From NCBI RefSeq assembly GCF_015472005.1, contig NZ_BMAQ01000033.1, positions 1 to 64,000 on the forward strand: DNA of 64,000 bases. Direction: 5' to 3'. Source of the stretch: Insulibacter thermoxylanivorax (GTDB lineage: Bacteria > Bacillota > Bacilli > Paenibacillales > DA-C8). Positions 1 to 9,709 of this stretch are shown here, piece by piece. Each line of letters starts with the position of its first letter. Positions within the stretch are counted from its first letter, which is position 1. Both the position numbers and the translations under genes were made by a program. The notes under the pieces are model-generated. The model ran no database searches, was not told where the DNA came from, and saw only the letters and a list, made by a program, of their open reading frames with translations.

Positions 1-253
1 TTGAGGCAGGGTTAGCCGGATGAGTTGCCAATAGACAACGAAATCCAAAGCCGCCAAGGGCTAACACTGTAGAATGGGAGATGTCTACGAAACACAAATA
101 ATGCCCTTCCAAACTCCTATTGGGAAGCGAAAGGGCTGAAAAGTATGCTTTCTCGTTATATGGAACTTTGTCAACCTTTTGGAACCGCCTAGTGCGGACC
201 CGCATGCTAGGTGGTGTGAGAGGACGGGGGCTAGCCGCTCCCTCCTACTCGAT
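1..253 (+). mobile_element. Group II intron, 3' end (domains V-VI)
   Basis: The end of a self-splicing group II intron enters from the left edge; its 5' part is outside the window. Positions 184-215 fold as a typical domain V: ACCGCCTAG (184-192) pairs with CTAGGTGGT (207-215), with a two-base bulge (205-206) and a short upper hairpin TGCG/CGCA. Downstream, 219-250 forms a domain VI hairpin with an unpaired A at 247, correctly placed as branch point seven bases before a likely 3' splice site after GAT at 253. No reverse transcriptase reading frame lies in the visible part, so it is either upstream or absent. The element ends 20 bp beyond the stop codon of the neighbouring histidine kinase. 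Class assignment is not possible from this piece. Confidence 0.8.
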
Positions 254-273
254 CCCGCAGCAGTATAGCGAGG

Positions 274-2025
274 TTAACCGACGTGTTTGCTCGCTTCTTC
301 AAGCGTGTTGAAACGGATGGTGAAGGTGGTGCCGACGTTCTCTTCTGAACGGACGTCGATCTTCGCCTGATGGCGTTCTATGATGCTGAGGCAGACGGCA
401 AGACCCAATCCTGTACCGCTTGGTTTCGTCGTATAGAAGGGTTCGAAGAGATGATCCAGCTTGTTCTTCGGAATGCCGTGCCCCGTGTCTTGCACTTCTA
501 AGACGGCTGCGTCTTCTTCTTGGATCGTTCGGATGTACAGGGTGCCGGTGCCGTTTGAAGTCATGGATTCCATGCCGTTGCGGGTCAGGTTTAAGATCAG
601 TTGTTTGATCTCCTTGTCGTTCAGCATGAGATCTTGCAGGTTCGGGTCCTTCTCGATGACCAGTTCGATATTGCTGTGGCTGGCCTCCGCCTGAAGCAGC
701 GCTTCGATCTCTTCGATCACCTGGTTGAGATTCATCTTGTCCTTCTGTAAGAAGCGGTTCTGTGACAAGGACAGGAAGTTGCCGATAATCTCATTGGCGC
801 GGTCCAATTCACTGATGACCATCCCCAAGTAAGCCTGCATCTTATCGGGTTCCATCTGCCGTTGCATGAGCTGCATGAAGCCGCGGATCACGGTCAGAGG
901 GTTGCGTACTTCGTGGGCAAAGCTTGCAGCCATCTGGCCGATGACGTGCAGGCGGTCGATGCGGTGCAGCTCGTTGCGCAGCCGCTCGATCTCAGTGATA
1001 TCCTGGCAGATGCCCAGCGCCCCGGTGATCTTCTGGTTCTCGTCATAGATCGGATAAGCGTAGATTAACAGCACGCGGTCATCGTATTCCAGGGTTCTGG
1101 CATTGGTCTGGATCCCGTCCAGCGCCTTCTCGATGCTGAGCTCCACCTCAGGCATCTTCGAGCGTTCGGCCAGCGTGCGGATGTTCATCCCCAGCAAACG
1201 GTCCTTCTCCAGTTCAGGATAGTAAAGAGCGTATGTAGCATTGCATGCGGTAATCGTGCCGCGCTCATCGATGGACAGGATGCCGAGGGGCGTCATGTCC
1301 ATAAGCTGCTTCATCTTGTAGGACTCATTGATATATTTCTGTGCCATGTTGCGCAGGTCGTTGTTCTTGCGGTTGATCCGTTCGAGGATCGGCTTAATGT
1401 CCGGGTAGATATGATAGTTGGCTTGATGTTCCTCGTCGATCTGAATCTGATAGCTTAGGATATCGAGCGCTTGCTTAAAGCGGGATGTGAGCGCTCGAAT
1501 CAGCAGCATCGTCAAGATCCAGACCATGCACACCGCAAGCGAAGAGAGCAGGATGTCCCGATAGTAATGCTTATAGATATCCTGAACATCGATGCTGACG
1601 ATAAGATATTGTCTCCCATGTTGATTGCTGATCAGATGTGCGGTATGAATTAAATTATCGTCATGCCTTTCCAGGCGCTGCTCACCTGCATCCTCCTGCG
1701 CAGCCTCCGCCAGCCAGTTCAGTTGATCTGCGGTGATGGGGACCTGCGGATAAGCGATGAGCTGCCCCGTGTCATGGTTGTAGATGCCGATGTGATATTC
1801 TGGGAAGAATTCGGAGATGATGTCGATCATGCGGGGGGATTCTTGGGAAGCGGGATCTTCCAAGATGATCTTCAACTGCTCGACCATATGGTCCACATGG
1901 AGGAGATGGTCTCTAAGATCTCCGTCACGATGGTCAATGGCATAATAGATATTAAGCAGGATTAATGGCACGATGATGATGAGGGAGACACTAAGGTATA
2001 TGGACTTACTGTGTATAAACGACAT
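274..2025 (-). CDS. PAS-domain sensor histidine kinase (sporulation-kinase type)
   Basis: This is a 583-residue membrane histidine kinase. A first membrane helix (about residues 9-29) and a second (about 157-177) bracket an extracytoplasmic sensor domain. They are followed by a linker, a PAS domain (about 238-345) and a HisKA dimerisation domain whose phosphorylated His is H371 in HEVRNPLT. The ATPase domain has an N box (LNLTRNGMESM), G1 (DTGHGIP) and G2 (GTGLGL). The HEVRNPLT form and the PAS-HisKA-HATPase order resemble KinA/KinB-family kinases that feed the sporulation phosphorelay, so that role is an inference. No response regulator is adjacent, as expected for an orphan phosphorelay kinase. 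A group II intron ends just behind its stop codon. Confidence 0.88.
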   Translation of the reverse strand: MSFIHSKSIYLSVSLIIIVPLILLNIYYAIDHRDGDLRDHLLHVDHMVEQLKIILEDPASQESPRMIDIISEFFPEYHIGIYNHDTGQLIAYPQVPITADQLNWLAEAAQEDAGEQRLERHDDNLIHTAHLISNQHGRQYLIVSIDVQDIYKHYYRDILLSSLAVCMVWILTMLLIRALTSRFKQALDILSYQIQIDEEHQANYHIYPDIKPILERINRKNNDLRNMAQKYINESYKMKQLMDMTPLGILSIDERGTITACNATYALYYPELEKDRLLGMNIRTLAERSKMPEVELSIEKALDGIQTNARTLEYDDRVLLIYAYPIYDENQKITGALGICQDITEIERLRNELHRIDRLHVIGQMAASFAHEVRNPLTVIRGFMQLMQRQMEPDKMQAYLGMVISELDRANEIIGNFLSLSQNRFLQKDKMNLNQVIEEIEALLQAEASHSNIELVIEKDPNLQDLMLNDKEIKQLILNLTRNGMESMTSNGTGTLYIRTIQEEDAAVLEVQDTGHGIPKNKLDHLFEPFYTTKPSGTGLGLAVCLSIIERHQAKIDVRSEENVGTTFTIRFNTLEEASKHVG

Positions 2026-2103
2026 TTATCGATATCCCCCCACTATCCAAATACACCCATTTGCATTATAACACATCCTGCTTGAATTGCACTTACTAAA
2101 TAT

Positions 2104-2160
2104 GTAAAAACAGCACACGAGCAGACAGCTCAAATGAGATGGAGCTTCTGCTCGTGTTGT
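2104..2160 (-). terminator. Intrinsic terminator of hemQ
   Basis: On the minus strand a long stem (ACACGAGCAGA...GAGC pairing with GAGC...TCTGCTCGTGT) is followed by GCTGTTTTTAC. It lies about 50 bp behind the hemQ stop codon. Confidence 0.8.
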
Positions 2161-2206
2161 TGTGACAAGCAGATCTGTTATACAACGTTCTCTATGAAAG
2201 GAAGGG

Positions 2207-2950
2207 TCAGCTAAGAATTTGTCGAACAGTGTCGTTATCTGCGAGGTTACCGACAAAAAATTCACCAAAATCCGCATAACGGGCACTGGCCTCATCGTAG
2301 CGCATCTCGGTGATCAACTTCTTGAACTGCAGGGCATCGTCAGAGAACAGGGTAACGCCCCACTCCCAATCGTCGAAGCCGATGGATCCCGTGATCACTT
2401 GCTTCACCTTGCCGGCATACTTGCGGCCGATATTGCCGTGGCTGCGCATCATCTCGCGGCGCGCTTCCAACGGCAGCATGTACCAATTGTCCTCGCCTTG
2501 CCGGCGCTTGTCCATCGGGTAGAAGCAGATATGCTTCGCCTTTGGCAGTTCTGGCTTCAGGCGGCTGATGATGTAGGGATTCTGCAGCGGATCTTCACCG
2601 GGTTCATGCACATAATTGCTTAATTCCACGATGGAGACATAGGAATAAGCGGGCATCATCGCCGCAGCGAGCTTTGTTTTGTTGAACTCGGTCTCGATCT
2701 GCTGCAGTTCTTCAAGCGTCTCCCGCAGATGCATGAACATCATGTCCGCCTTCTGCCCTACGATGCTGTACACCGCAGTGCTTCCTTCCTTCGCTGCCTC
2801 CGTCTTGCGCCACTTCTGTTCGAGGGCGATGTACTCCTCGATGGCTTCAGCCCGTTCTTCTGCGCTGTAGGAGGTCCAAACCTGCCAGTTAATCAAGCGG
2901 AAGTCATGCAGGCTATACCATCCTTCCAGGGTTTGAGCGGCTTCCGTCAT
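2207..2950 (-). CDS. hemQ: Coproheme decarboxylase HemQ
   Basis: This 247-residue protein belongs to the chlorite dismutase-like family. It catalyses the last step of the coproporphyrin-dependent haem pathway of Gram-positive bacteria, converting coproheme III to haem b in the cytoplasm with peroxide. The length is normal for the Bacillus-type protein (YwfI). The catalytic tyrosine is visible as Y144 in FYPMDKRR with K148 beside it, and the proximal haem ligand as H171 in RSHGNIGR. The start codon has AAAGGATG upstream, and a strong terminator lies downstream. It stands alone, away from other haem genes. It has diverged enough from true chlorite dismutases that chlorite activity is not expected. 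Confidence 0.93.
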   Translation of the reverse strand: MTEAAQTLEGWYSLHDFRLINWQVWTSYSAEERAEAIEEYIALEQKWRKTEAAKEGSTAVYSIVGQKADMMFMHLRETLEELQQIETEFNKTKLAAAMMPAYSYVSIVELSNYVHEPGEDPLQNPYIISRLKPELPKAKHICFYPMDKRRQGEDNWYMLPLEARREMMRSHGNIGRKYAGKVKQVITGSIGFDDWEWGVTLFSDDALQFKKLITEMRYDEASARYADFGEFFVGNLADNDTVRQILS

Positions 2951-3102
2951 AACGGATCACATCCTTTACCATATCGTTGTGAAAGTTGTCTATATCATAT
3001 CTAATATCCCTTCTGCTATCAAATGACAGTTTGTTGACATCGGATTCTTTCATTCGATAAACTGTTGGAGATGAATGACACATCACAGGAGGTAAGCGCT
3101 TC

Positions 3103-3390
3103 ATGAATATCTTCCAACTGATCATAGGAATCGTAATCATCGTTGTTTTGTTCTTCGGAATCAGCTTCATCTTAAATATGCTATTAAAAACAACTTATCT
3201 GCCGGTTCTTTTCTATATCATCTTCATCCTGGGCTGGTTGGTCTACCACTATGAATCCGGGCCTTGGCTTGCTTACTTGGCCGAATATGGCTGGATCGAT
3301 CTGCTGTATGCATTGTTCGGGCTGGCGGCGGTGTTCGGCGGCGGGCTGACGATTCAGAAGCTGCGCAAACTCGGGTTCAAAATGTTCTAA
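3103..3390 (+). CDS. yuiB: YuiB-like small membrane protein
   Basis: A 95-residue hydrophobic protein with about three membrane segments (residues 4-28, 33-50 and 66-85) and a basic C-terminus (KLRKLGFK). The N-terminal pattern, a hydrophobic run followed by FILNMLLKTT, resembles the YuiB family of putative membrane proteins in Bacillus and Paenibacillus, whose function is unknown. An AGGAGG sits eight bases before the ATG. The gene is divergent from hemQ. The family call rests on recalled similarity and is moderate. Confidence 0.65.
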   Translation: MNIFQLIIGIVIIVVLFFGISFILNMLLKTTYLPVLFYIIFILGWLVYHYESGPWLAYLAEYGWIDLLYALFGLAAVFGGGLTIQKLRKLGFKMF

Positions 3391-3465
3391 TCCCTCCATG
3401 TTCATGTTCGTGATGCGCGATGGGCACACTAATGCGTACTTTCGATGTACTGGAGTTGAATTCGC

Positions 3466-4353
3466 ATGCCCATCAAGAAGATCAACGGCGTGAATCTGCA
3501 TTATCACACAACGGGACAAGGGATCCCGATCATCTTCGTCCATCCGCCGCTGCTTACATCCAGCATCTTCAATTATCAAAAAGCTGTGCTGTCTGCCTCA
3601 TGCCAAGTGATCACCTTCGATATCCGTGGACACGGCCGAAGCGAGGCTTCAGAGGCTCCGTTTAGCTATGCGTTGATCGCCGAGGATATGAAGCAGCTGC
3701 TCGACCACCTCGGCATCGAACAAGCCTATATATGCGGTTATTCGGCGGGCGGGGCCCTCGCCCTCGAAGCGATGCTGAATTATCCCGACCGCTGGCTGGG
3801 CGGCATCCTGCTGAGCGCGATGTCGGAGGTCAGTGATTGGTGGCTGCAGCTAAGGCTGACGGCTGCGACGGCGCTGATGGATCTAGGACTGAGCCATCTT
3901 CTGATGAAGGGAATCAGCTGGGGCAACCAGGATTCCCCTGAGACTTATGAGCAGCTGCTCAAGACGGCTAAGCACGGTGACCCTCGCAGCATCCGGGAGT
4001 ATTATGCCTTCAGCCATACCTACAGCTGTACCAAACAGCTCCCCCGGATCAAACAGCCGGTGCTGCTGGTCTACGGCCAGAAGGACCGCTCCTTCTATCG
4101 ATATGCGGAGATCCTCCATCACAGACTTCCCTCCAGCAGCTTGTATATTATGAGAGATGTCGGCCATCAACTGCCGACCAAGGCGGGGGACCGCGTGAAC
4201 AGCCTGATCCTGCATTGGCTGCAGCTGCAGGCCGAGTCCCGCGGGGAGTGCGGCATAACGACGGATTTCTTAAGGGACATGGAAGTTCCGGCGGCGGTCT
4301 TCGGCAATGAATGGAATGACCAAGATCTTGTACACAGCGAGCGGGATCTTTGA
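3466..4353 (+). CDS. Alpha/beta hydrolase
   Basis: A 295-residue single-domain alpha/beta-fold hydrolase. The oxyanion region is FVHPP near residue 25. The nucleophile elbow is GYSAGG, and DIRGHGRSEA, typical of the family, lies about residues 52-61. The acid is the Asp in VYGQKDRSF and the base is the His in DVGHQLP. Substrate cannot be told from sequence; relatives include esterases, haloperoxidase-like enzymes and lactonases. A GGAG lies before the ATG. It lies in the same direction as yuiB before it and dnaB after it, but no shared function is evident. Confidence 0.85.
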   Translation: MPIKKINGVNLHYHTTGQGIPIIFVHPPLLTSSIFNYQKAVLSASCQVITFDIRGHGRSEASEAPFSYALIAEDMKQLLDHLGIEQAYICGYSAGGALALEAMLNYPDRWLGGILLSAMSEVSDWWLQLRLTAATALMDLGLSHLLMKGISWGNQDSPETYEQLLKTAKHGDPRSIREYYAFSHTYSCTKQLPRIKQPVLLVYGQKDRSFYRYAEILHHRLPSSSLYIMRDVGHQLPTKAGDRVNSLILHWLQLQAESRGECGITTDFLRDMEVPAAVFGNEWNDQDLVHSERDL

Positions 4354-4393
4354 TACAATAGAATCAACATTTCATGACGAATGGTGTTGAACT

Positions 4394-5887
4394 ATGCGCA
4401 TCTCGAATATGCTGCATTTTACGGAGAATCATCCCTTCTATACCGGGCGTTTCTTCGCATTAGGCAGTCTGCACTACACGATGTTGCACAGCGTCTATCA
4501 ACCGATGATCGGCTCGAAGGCGATCAGCCTGTATCATGTCCTATACGAGTTGCTTCCTGCGCATCAGGTCGGCTATTCTCCGATCGAACAGCAAAGGAAG
4601 CTGTTTTTGTCCTTGCAATTAGAACCGGGGCTTGAGGGGCGGCGCAAGCTGATCGAGGCGACATCCCGCCTTGAGGCCGTCGGCTTGCTGCAGACGGCGC
4701 GGTATTACCAGCAGCAAGAGGATGATTATGTCTACTACTATCATCTGCAGCCGCCGCTGTTGCCGCAGGATTTCTTCGCCAGTCACCATCTGCTCTTCCT
4801 GCTTCGGGATACGATCGGCGAGGCGGCCCTGCTGAGGCTGAAGGAGCGTCTCTTAGCCCCGCATCCGCCTTGGATCCATTTGGAAGAGATGGAGGAACTG
4901 ACTGTTCCGTTCTATGAATTGTTTCGTCTGAGCGTGGAACATCAGGAATCCGAGGCGATAGCCTCGGCATGGGATGAGGTGGCGGTCAGCAGGGTGCGTG
5001 CCTTAGAAGCACGGGAGCCGACAGACGAGCTGCGCTTCACACATGCGGAGATTCTGAATCGATTCCCGCGTGCTTCCCGCAACCGACCGTATGTGGAGAA
5101 GCTGGACAAGCGGCGGGATCAGCTGGCCTTCATCAACTACACCGCGGTGAAGTACCGCTTGGAGTTGCCGGAACTGTGCCGTCTGCTCGATGAGGAAGGG
5201 ATCTTCGATGCGTCCGGCGAATTAAACGAAGATCTGTTCACCTATCATGCCTCTTTGGGTTATCTGCAGGGCAATAAACGCCGAGAGGAGCGGGAGGCGA
5301 ACATCCAGAAGGCCCTCGATCTGCAAACTGCATCCAAACCGGATAAGCCGGATGAGGTTCCTGCCGAAGCCGAGGTGGAACCGATGTATCAATTGGATGT
5401 TCCTGAACGATTCGCAGGCAAATGCGACAAAGCCCAGTACAATCAGATGCTGCGCAACGAACCCTACACGAGGATGCTGGAGAGATTCTTCCAAGGCAAA
5501 CCTTCAACGCACGTCGTTCGCTTGTTCGAACGCATCCATTACAGCTACAAGATGCCCGACGAAGTCATCAATGTGATGATGCACTATATACATACCAATC
5601 GATTGTCATGGTCGAAGGCGTTTGTTGAATCGATCTTCACCGATCTATTGGCGAGGGAAGTGCGCGACTTCGAAGGGGCTGTAGAGTATATCCGGGAACG
5701 TCTGGAGATCGCGGAGAAAAGCCAGGCCAAAGCATCAGCGGCGAAGAAACGCAGCTCCGGCAACACGCGCAGCCGCAAGCCTGTCCCCGCCATCGTGACG
5801 GAGGATGTTCCGGATGATCCGGTGACGGACGAGGAGTATGAGCGGATCTTGCAGAAGGTGCGCCGGATCGAGTCGCAGTTGAAGTAG
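4394..5887 (+). CDS. dnaB: Replication initiation and membrane attachment protein DnaB
   Basis: This is the Firmicute DnaB (helicase loader), not the replicative helicase. In Bacillus it acts with DnaD and DnaI to load the replicative helicase at oriC and at restart forks, and it associates with the membrane. The 497-residue product has the family start (FTENHPFYTGRFFALG) and a C-terminal DnaB/DnaD-type domain around residues 355-440, containing the conserved core YKMPDEVINVMMHYI. A basic linker (residues 445-470, rich in K, R and S) precedes the acidic tail. The next gene, dnaI, begins 27 bp downstream, the usual dnaB-dnaI pairing. The ribosome binding site of dnaB is weak. Confidence 0.92.
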   Translation: MRISNMLHFTENHPFYTGRFFALGSLHYTMLHSVYQPMIGSKAISLYHVLYELLPAHQVGYSPIEQQRKLFLSLQLEPGLEGRRKLIEATSRLEAVGLLQTARYYQQQEDDYVYYYHLQPPLLPQDFFASHHLLFLLRDTIGEAALLRLKERLLAPHPPWIHLEEMEELTVPFYELFRLSVEHQESEAIASAWDEVAVSRVRALEAREPTDELRFTHAEILNRFPRASRNRPYVEKLDKRRDQLAFINYTAVKYRLELPELCRLLDEEGIFDASGELNEDLFTYHASLGYLQGNKRREEREANIQKALDLQTASKPDKPDEVPAEAEVEPMYQLDVPERFAGKCDKAQYNQMLRNEPYTRMLERFFQGKPSTHVVRLFERIHYSYKMPDEVINVMMHYIHTNRLSWSKAFVESIFTDLLAREVRDFEGAVEYIRERLEIAEKSQAKASAAKKRSSGNTRSRKPVPAIVTEDVPDDPVTDEEYERILQKVRRIESQLK

Positions 5888-5914
5888 ATTGGGAGCAAGA
5901 GAGGAGGGGAAAGG

Positions 5915-6880
5915 ATGGAATCGCTGGGGGAATTGCTGCAGGCTTTGCGCAGATCGCCGTATATGAAGCGGGCGGAAGAGATGAAACGGGAACTCCTCGC
6001 TGATCCGCTCGTTGCCGAGCTGCGTGAACGCCATCCGGAGATCGATGATGCGCTGCTCGTCTCCCATATGAATCAGGTGAGTCAATACGTCAAGGAATCC
6101 CATCGCTGCAAGAACTGCCCGGGGCTTGACCGCTGTCCGAACGACCTCGCCGGTCATTATACGAAACTCGAAGTGCATAATATCGCTGACAAGACCTATC
6201 TCGTGGATACGAAGGTGCCCTGCAAGCTGTGGACGGCGAAGCAGGCTCAGGAGCGCATTCGGAGGCGCATCCGCAGCTTCTATGTCGATGAACAGGTGCT
6301 CTCCGGCCGCTATTCTTTGGAGGAGATCCTAAGGGTGGACCGGGAACGGGTGAAGGCGGTGGAGAAAGTTGCCGAATACATCGCCCATGTCCAAGAGCGG
6401 GGACTGCCGAACAAGGGGTTGTACCTCTATGGCAAGTTTGGCACCGGCAAGACCTTCCTGATGGGTTATATGCTCTATGAACTGGCTCGCTATGGCTATA
6501 CCGGCGTGATCATCTATATGCCGGACTTCATGGAAGATCTCAAGTCGATGTTTGCCGAGCCGCAGCAGCTCAAGGATACGATCGAGATGTTAAAAGAAAC
6601 GGACTTATTGGTATTCGATGATATCGGTTCGGAGAATCTGAATCCTTGGGCGCGCGACCACGTGCTGGGCACGATCCTGAACTACCGCATGAATCGCAAA
6701 CCGACGTTCTTCACCAGCAACTATGACCTGGACGCCCTTGAGCAGCATTTTAGCTTTACGAATCGCGTCGGGGAAGAACTGCACAAGGGACAGCGCATCA
6801 TGGATCGGATTCGTCCCTTCGTCGAAGCCGTGCCGGTGAACGGCCGCAACAAGCGCGGCATGACCAGTGAATCGGTGTGA
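5915..6880 (+). CDS. dnaI: Primosomal protein DnaI (helicase loader ATPase)
   Basis: DnaI is the AAA+ ATPase that, with DnaB, loads the hexameric replicative helicase. The 321-residue protein has an N-terminal zinc-binding helicase-interaction domain (C65, C68, C74 and probably H81). Its C-terminal ATPase has Walker A GKFGTGKT (173-180) and Walker B LLVFDDIG. A sensor region follows with FTSNYDLDAL and the arginine-rich RIMDRIRP. An AGGAGGGG ribosome binding site lies in the gap after dnaB, so the two are almost certainly cotranscribed. Length and motifs are normal for the family. Confidence 0.95.
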   Translation: MESLGELLQALRRSPYMKRAEEMKRELLADPLVAELRERHPEIDDALLVSHMNQVSQYVKESHRCKNCPGLDRCPNDLAGHYTKLEVHNIADKTYLVDTKVPCKLWTAKQAQERIRRRIRSFYVDEQVLSGRYSLEEILRVDRERVKAVEKVAEYIAHVQERGLPNKGLYLYGKFGTGKTFLMGYMLYELARYGYTGVIIYMPDFMEDLKSMFAEPQQLKDTIEMLKETDLLVFDDIGSENLNPWARDHVLGTILNYRMNRKPTFFTSNYDLDALEQHFSFTNRVGEELHKGQRIMDRIRPFVEAVPVNGRNKRGMTSESV

Positions 6881-6945
6881 GCAGCTGTCAGCACAGCATG
6901 AGCAGTGACCGGCGAATCAGTTTGAGCACAAGACTTAGCAACATG

Positions 6946-6992
6946 CAAAAAGCTGTCCGTTCGGGCGGGCGAACCCCCGGGGGACAGCTTCA
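6946..6992. terminator. Hairpin terminator between dnaI and the yqzM-like gene
   Basis: The stem AAGCTGTCC (6950-6958) pairs with GGACAGCTT (6982-6990). The minus strand continues with TTTTTG, so it best serves the minus-strand yqzM-like gene and may also stop dnaI transcription. Its core resembles the GGCTGTCC hairpins found elsewhere in the window. Confidence 0.65.
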
Positions 6993-7073
6993 TTCCTTGA
7001 TCAGGCTATACAGCTCTATATGCACAGATGCAGTGTATGCAGCGATGCGGCCGGCTGCGGACAGCTGACCGGA

Positions 7074-7214
7074 TTACATGCTGAAGATCATCGCTAGTGC
7101 GGAAACGATGACCACGAAGCCGAACATCGCCATGAACCCGTAAGCAACATCGACAAAATCATTCCGCGGTTCTTCATTGATATGAAGTTCGGGGTTGTAA
7201 GGTTGCTCGCTCAT
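7074..7214 (-). CDS. YqzM-like small single-pass membrane protein
   Basis: A 46-residue protein. The start chosen is the ATG preceded by AGGAGGT seven bases upstream; a longer reading frame begins 28 codons earlier but lacks a ribosome binding site. Residues 1-20 are polar (PYNPELHINEEPRNDF) and residues 25-45 form one membrane helix. Size and the polar-then-hydrophobic layout fit the YqzM family of small Firmicute membrane proteins of unknown function. It is convergent with dnaI and divergent from trxA. Confidence 0.6.
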   Translation of the reverse strand: MSEQPYNPELHINEEPRNDFVDVAYGFMAMFGFVVIVSALAMIFSM

Positions 7215-7435
7215 GATCAAACCTCCTATAGACCTTCTATGCGAATAGTATACCCAACTGACTGGATGGAGTAAAGCGATTTCTGTGACAAAATGCATAA
7301 CTTCGCTGAACCGGCGGAGAATAGATGGAGAGGTGTTTAATTTTTAGCTGGAGTTGTGATATACTTGTAACGGCATGGGAAAAATCCTAAGTTACTAAGT
7401 AAAAGTAATGCTTCAACGGCAAAGGAGGAAAAACG

Positions 7436-7753
7436 ATGGCGATAGTTGATGTGACGGACCAGTCTTTCAAAAATGAAGTCGAAGGCGCTGGTACAGTATT
7501 GGTTGATTTCTGGGCTCCTTGGTGCGGTCCCTGCAAGATGATCGCTCCGGTATTGGAAGAGCTCGATCAAGAGATGGGCGACCAAGTGAAGATCGCGAAG
7601 ATCAACGTTGATGATAATCCGGACACCACTTCCCGCTTTGGAGTTATGAGCATTCCAACGCTCATCGTCTTCAAGGACGGGCAGCCGGTTGACAAACTCG
7701 TCGGCTTCCAGCCGAAAGACGCCCTGAAGAGCGTCCTATCCCGCCATATCTAA
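7436..7753 (+). CDS. trxA: Thioredoxin
   Basis: A 105-residue cytoplasmic thioredoxin that reduces protein disulfides and is itself recharged by thioredoxin reductase. The active site WCGPC gives C30 and C33. The cis-proline loop is SIPTLIVF, and the buried Asp (VDFW) is present. AAAGGAGG precedes the ATG. Length is standard. A terminator separates it from uvrC, so it is probably a single-gene unit, as in many Bacilli. Confidence 0.97.
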   Translation: MAIVDVTDQSFKNEVEGAGTVLVDFWAPWCGPCKMIAPVLEELDQEMGDQVKIAKINVDDNPDTTSRFGVMSIPTLIVFKDGQPVDKLVGFQPKDALKSVLSRHI

Positions 7754-7789
7754 GCATATAGACGATAATACAGGCGATTAAGATTGGAT

Positions 7790-7827
7790 ACGCTGATTTC
7801 CTGCTGACGGGAATCAGCGTGTTTTTG
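7790..7827 (+). terminator. Intrinsic terminator of trxA
   Basis: ACGCTGATTTC (7790-7800) pairs with GAATCAGCGT (7811-7820) and is followed by GTTTTTGT. Confidence 0.88.
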
Positions 7828-7870
7828 TCTTCAGCTTGTTATATGATGATAAGGAGGGAGGCGGAGAACG

Positions 7871-9709
7871 ATGACTCAGGACTTGATCAGGAAGAAACTT
7901 GCCTTGCTGCCGGAGAAACCGGGATGTTACCTGATGAAAAACGCCGCCGGCGAGATCATCTACGTCGGCAAGGCCAAGGTGCTGCGAAACCGGGTTCGTT
8001 CTTACTTCACCGGCAGTCATGATACGAAGACGACCCGCTTGGTGCAGGAGATTCGCGATTTTGAATACATCGTCACGGGCAGCAATGTTGAAGCTTTGAT
8101 CCTGGAGTGCAATCTGATCAAGAAGCATAGTCCGCGTTACAATGTCCTGCTCAAGGATGATAAGTCCTTTCCATATATATGCATTACCAATGAGGAACAC
8201 CCCCGTCTCATCGTGACGCGCAAAGTGGTGAAGGGAAAAGGGAAGTACTTCGGACCGTATCCGAATGCCTATGCCGCTCAGCAGACGAAGAAACTGCTTG
8301 ACCGGCTGTATCCGCTGCGCAAGTGCGATACGATCCCGGATCGCGTATGCCTCTATTATCATATGGGTCAGTGCTTAGCCCCCTGTGAGTATCCGGTATC
8401 CTCTGATCAATATGAGCAGATGGTGCAGGAGATTACACGCTTCTTGAACGGTCATCAGGATGAGATCCGGCGCGAGCTGGAGGAGAAGATGCATGCGGCA
8501 GCGGAGAAACTGGAGTTCGAACGGGCGAAGGAATACCGCGACCTCATCGCGGCCATCGACGCTCTGGCGGAGAAACAGAGCATCACTACAACGGATCTGA
8601 TCGACCGCGATGTGTTCGGTTATTACGCCGAGAAGGGATGGCTCAGTGTTACGATCCTCTATTACCGCCAGGGCAAGATGATCGGCCGCCATGCCTCGAC
8701 GCTTCCATACTACGGCGATGAGGAAGAGGATTTCCTCTCCTATGTTGCTCAATATTACAACGAGAATCCGGCCTTGCCGAAGGAGATTCATCTTCCCGTT
8801 ATCTCGGAGGAGCATGTACACAGCGTACAATCTATAGAGGAATGGCTCGGCGTGAAGCTGAAGATGCCCAAGCGGGGGATCAAGCGGAAGACGGTAGATA
8901 TGGCGATCGACAACGCCCGCCTCGTCTTAAGCGAGAAATTTCGCCTGCTCGAGCAGGATAAAGAACGCACGGTGATGGCTGCCGAAAATCTCGGACGCTG
9001 GCTAGGCCTGGAGAGTGCCAGACGCATCGAAGCCTTCGACAACTCCAATATCCACGGCACGGATGCGGTATCGGCGATGGTCTTGTTCGTCGACGGCAAG
9101 CCGGAGCGCAGCGGCTATCGCAAGTACCGCGTGAAGACGGTGCGGGGAGCGGACGACTATGAGACGATGCGCGAGGTGATCCGCCGCCGCTATGTCCGCG
9201 TCTTGAAGGAAAATCTGCCGCTGCCCGATGTGATCATCGTAGACGGCGGCAAGGGACAGATCTCAGCGGCCAGCGATGTCTTGGAGAATGAACTCGGACT
9301 CTCCATCCCTGTGTGCGGTCTGGTCAAGGACGAGAGGCACCGCACTTCGCAGCTCATGGCCGGCGACCCGCCAGAGATCGTACCGATCCCGCGGGACAGC
9401 AAGGAGTTCTATCTGCTGCAGCGCATCCAGGAGGAGGTGCATCGCTTCGCGATTTCCTTCCACCGCCAAGTACGAGCGAAGTCCCTGGTCGCTTCCCAGC
9501 TGGACGGCATCCCGGGGGTCGGCGAGAAGAGGCGCAAAGCTCTGCTCAAGCACTTCGGTTCGGTGAAAAAAATAAAAGAAGCGAGCATCGAAGATTTTCG
9601 CCCGCTTCGCATCGGAGAGAAGTTAGCACAGCGGATCCTCGAGGCGCTTAACGCTAACGAGGAGGCAGATCAAGCGGCGCATAAGCAGGGGACGAACGCT
9701 GACTCATAG
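7871..9709 (+). CDS. uvrC: Excinuclease ABC subunit C (UvrC)
   Basis: UvrC makes both incisions in nucleotide excision repair after UvrAB marks the lesion. The 612-residue protein has an N-terminal GIY-YIG nuclease domain (about residues 15-95, with KPGCYLM and IIYVGKAK). A UVR motif follows about 200-235 ([14 protein letters not shown]). The RNase H-like nuclease core has [14 protein letters not shown] and VDGGKGQ, and the end is a helix-hairpin-helix pair ([20 protein letters not shown]). GGAGGGAGG lies before the ATG. The last 56 bp overlap the 3' end of the convergent protease gene on the other strand. Confidence 0.97.
   Translation: MTQDLIRKKLALLPEKPGCYLMKNAAGEIIYVGKAKVLRNRVRSYFTGSHDTKTTRLVQEIRDFEYIVTGSNVEALILECNLIKKHSPRYNVLLKDDKSFPYICITNEEHPRLIVTRKVVKGKGKYFGPYPNAYAAQQTKKLLDRLYPLRKCDTIPDRVCLYYHMGQCLAPCEYPVSSDQYEQMVQEITRFLNGHQDEIRRELEEKMHAAAEKLEFERAKEYRDLIAAIDALAEKQSITTTDLIDRDVFGYYAEKGWLSVTILYYRQGKMIGRHASTLPYYGDEEEDFLSYVAQYYNENPALPKEIHLPVISEEHVHSVQSIEEWLGVKLKMPKRGIKRKTVDMAIDNARLVLSEKFRLLEQDKERTVMAAENLGRWLGLESARRIEAFDNSNIHGTDAVSAMVLFVDGKPERSGYRKYRVKTVRGADDYETMREVIRRRYVRVLKENLPLPDVIIVDGGKGQISAASDVLENELGLSIPVCGLVKDERHRTSQLMAGDPPEIVPIPRDSKEFYLLQRIQEEVHRFAISFHRQVRAKSLVASQLDGIPGVGEKRRKALLKHFGSVKKIKEASIEDFRPLRIGEKLAQRILEALNANEEADQAAHKQGTNADS

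Noticed and set aside
120-311. Small open frame at the left edge
   Set aside because: It runs through group II intron domains V and VI, which explain the sequence as structured RNA.
5735-6178. Antisense frame across dnaB and dnaI
   Set aside because: It overlaps two strongly supported replication genes and lacks a start signal.
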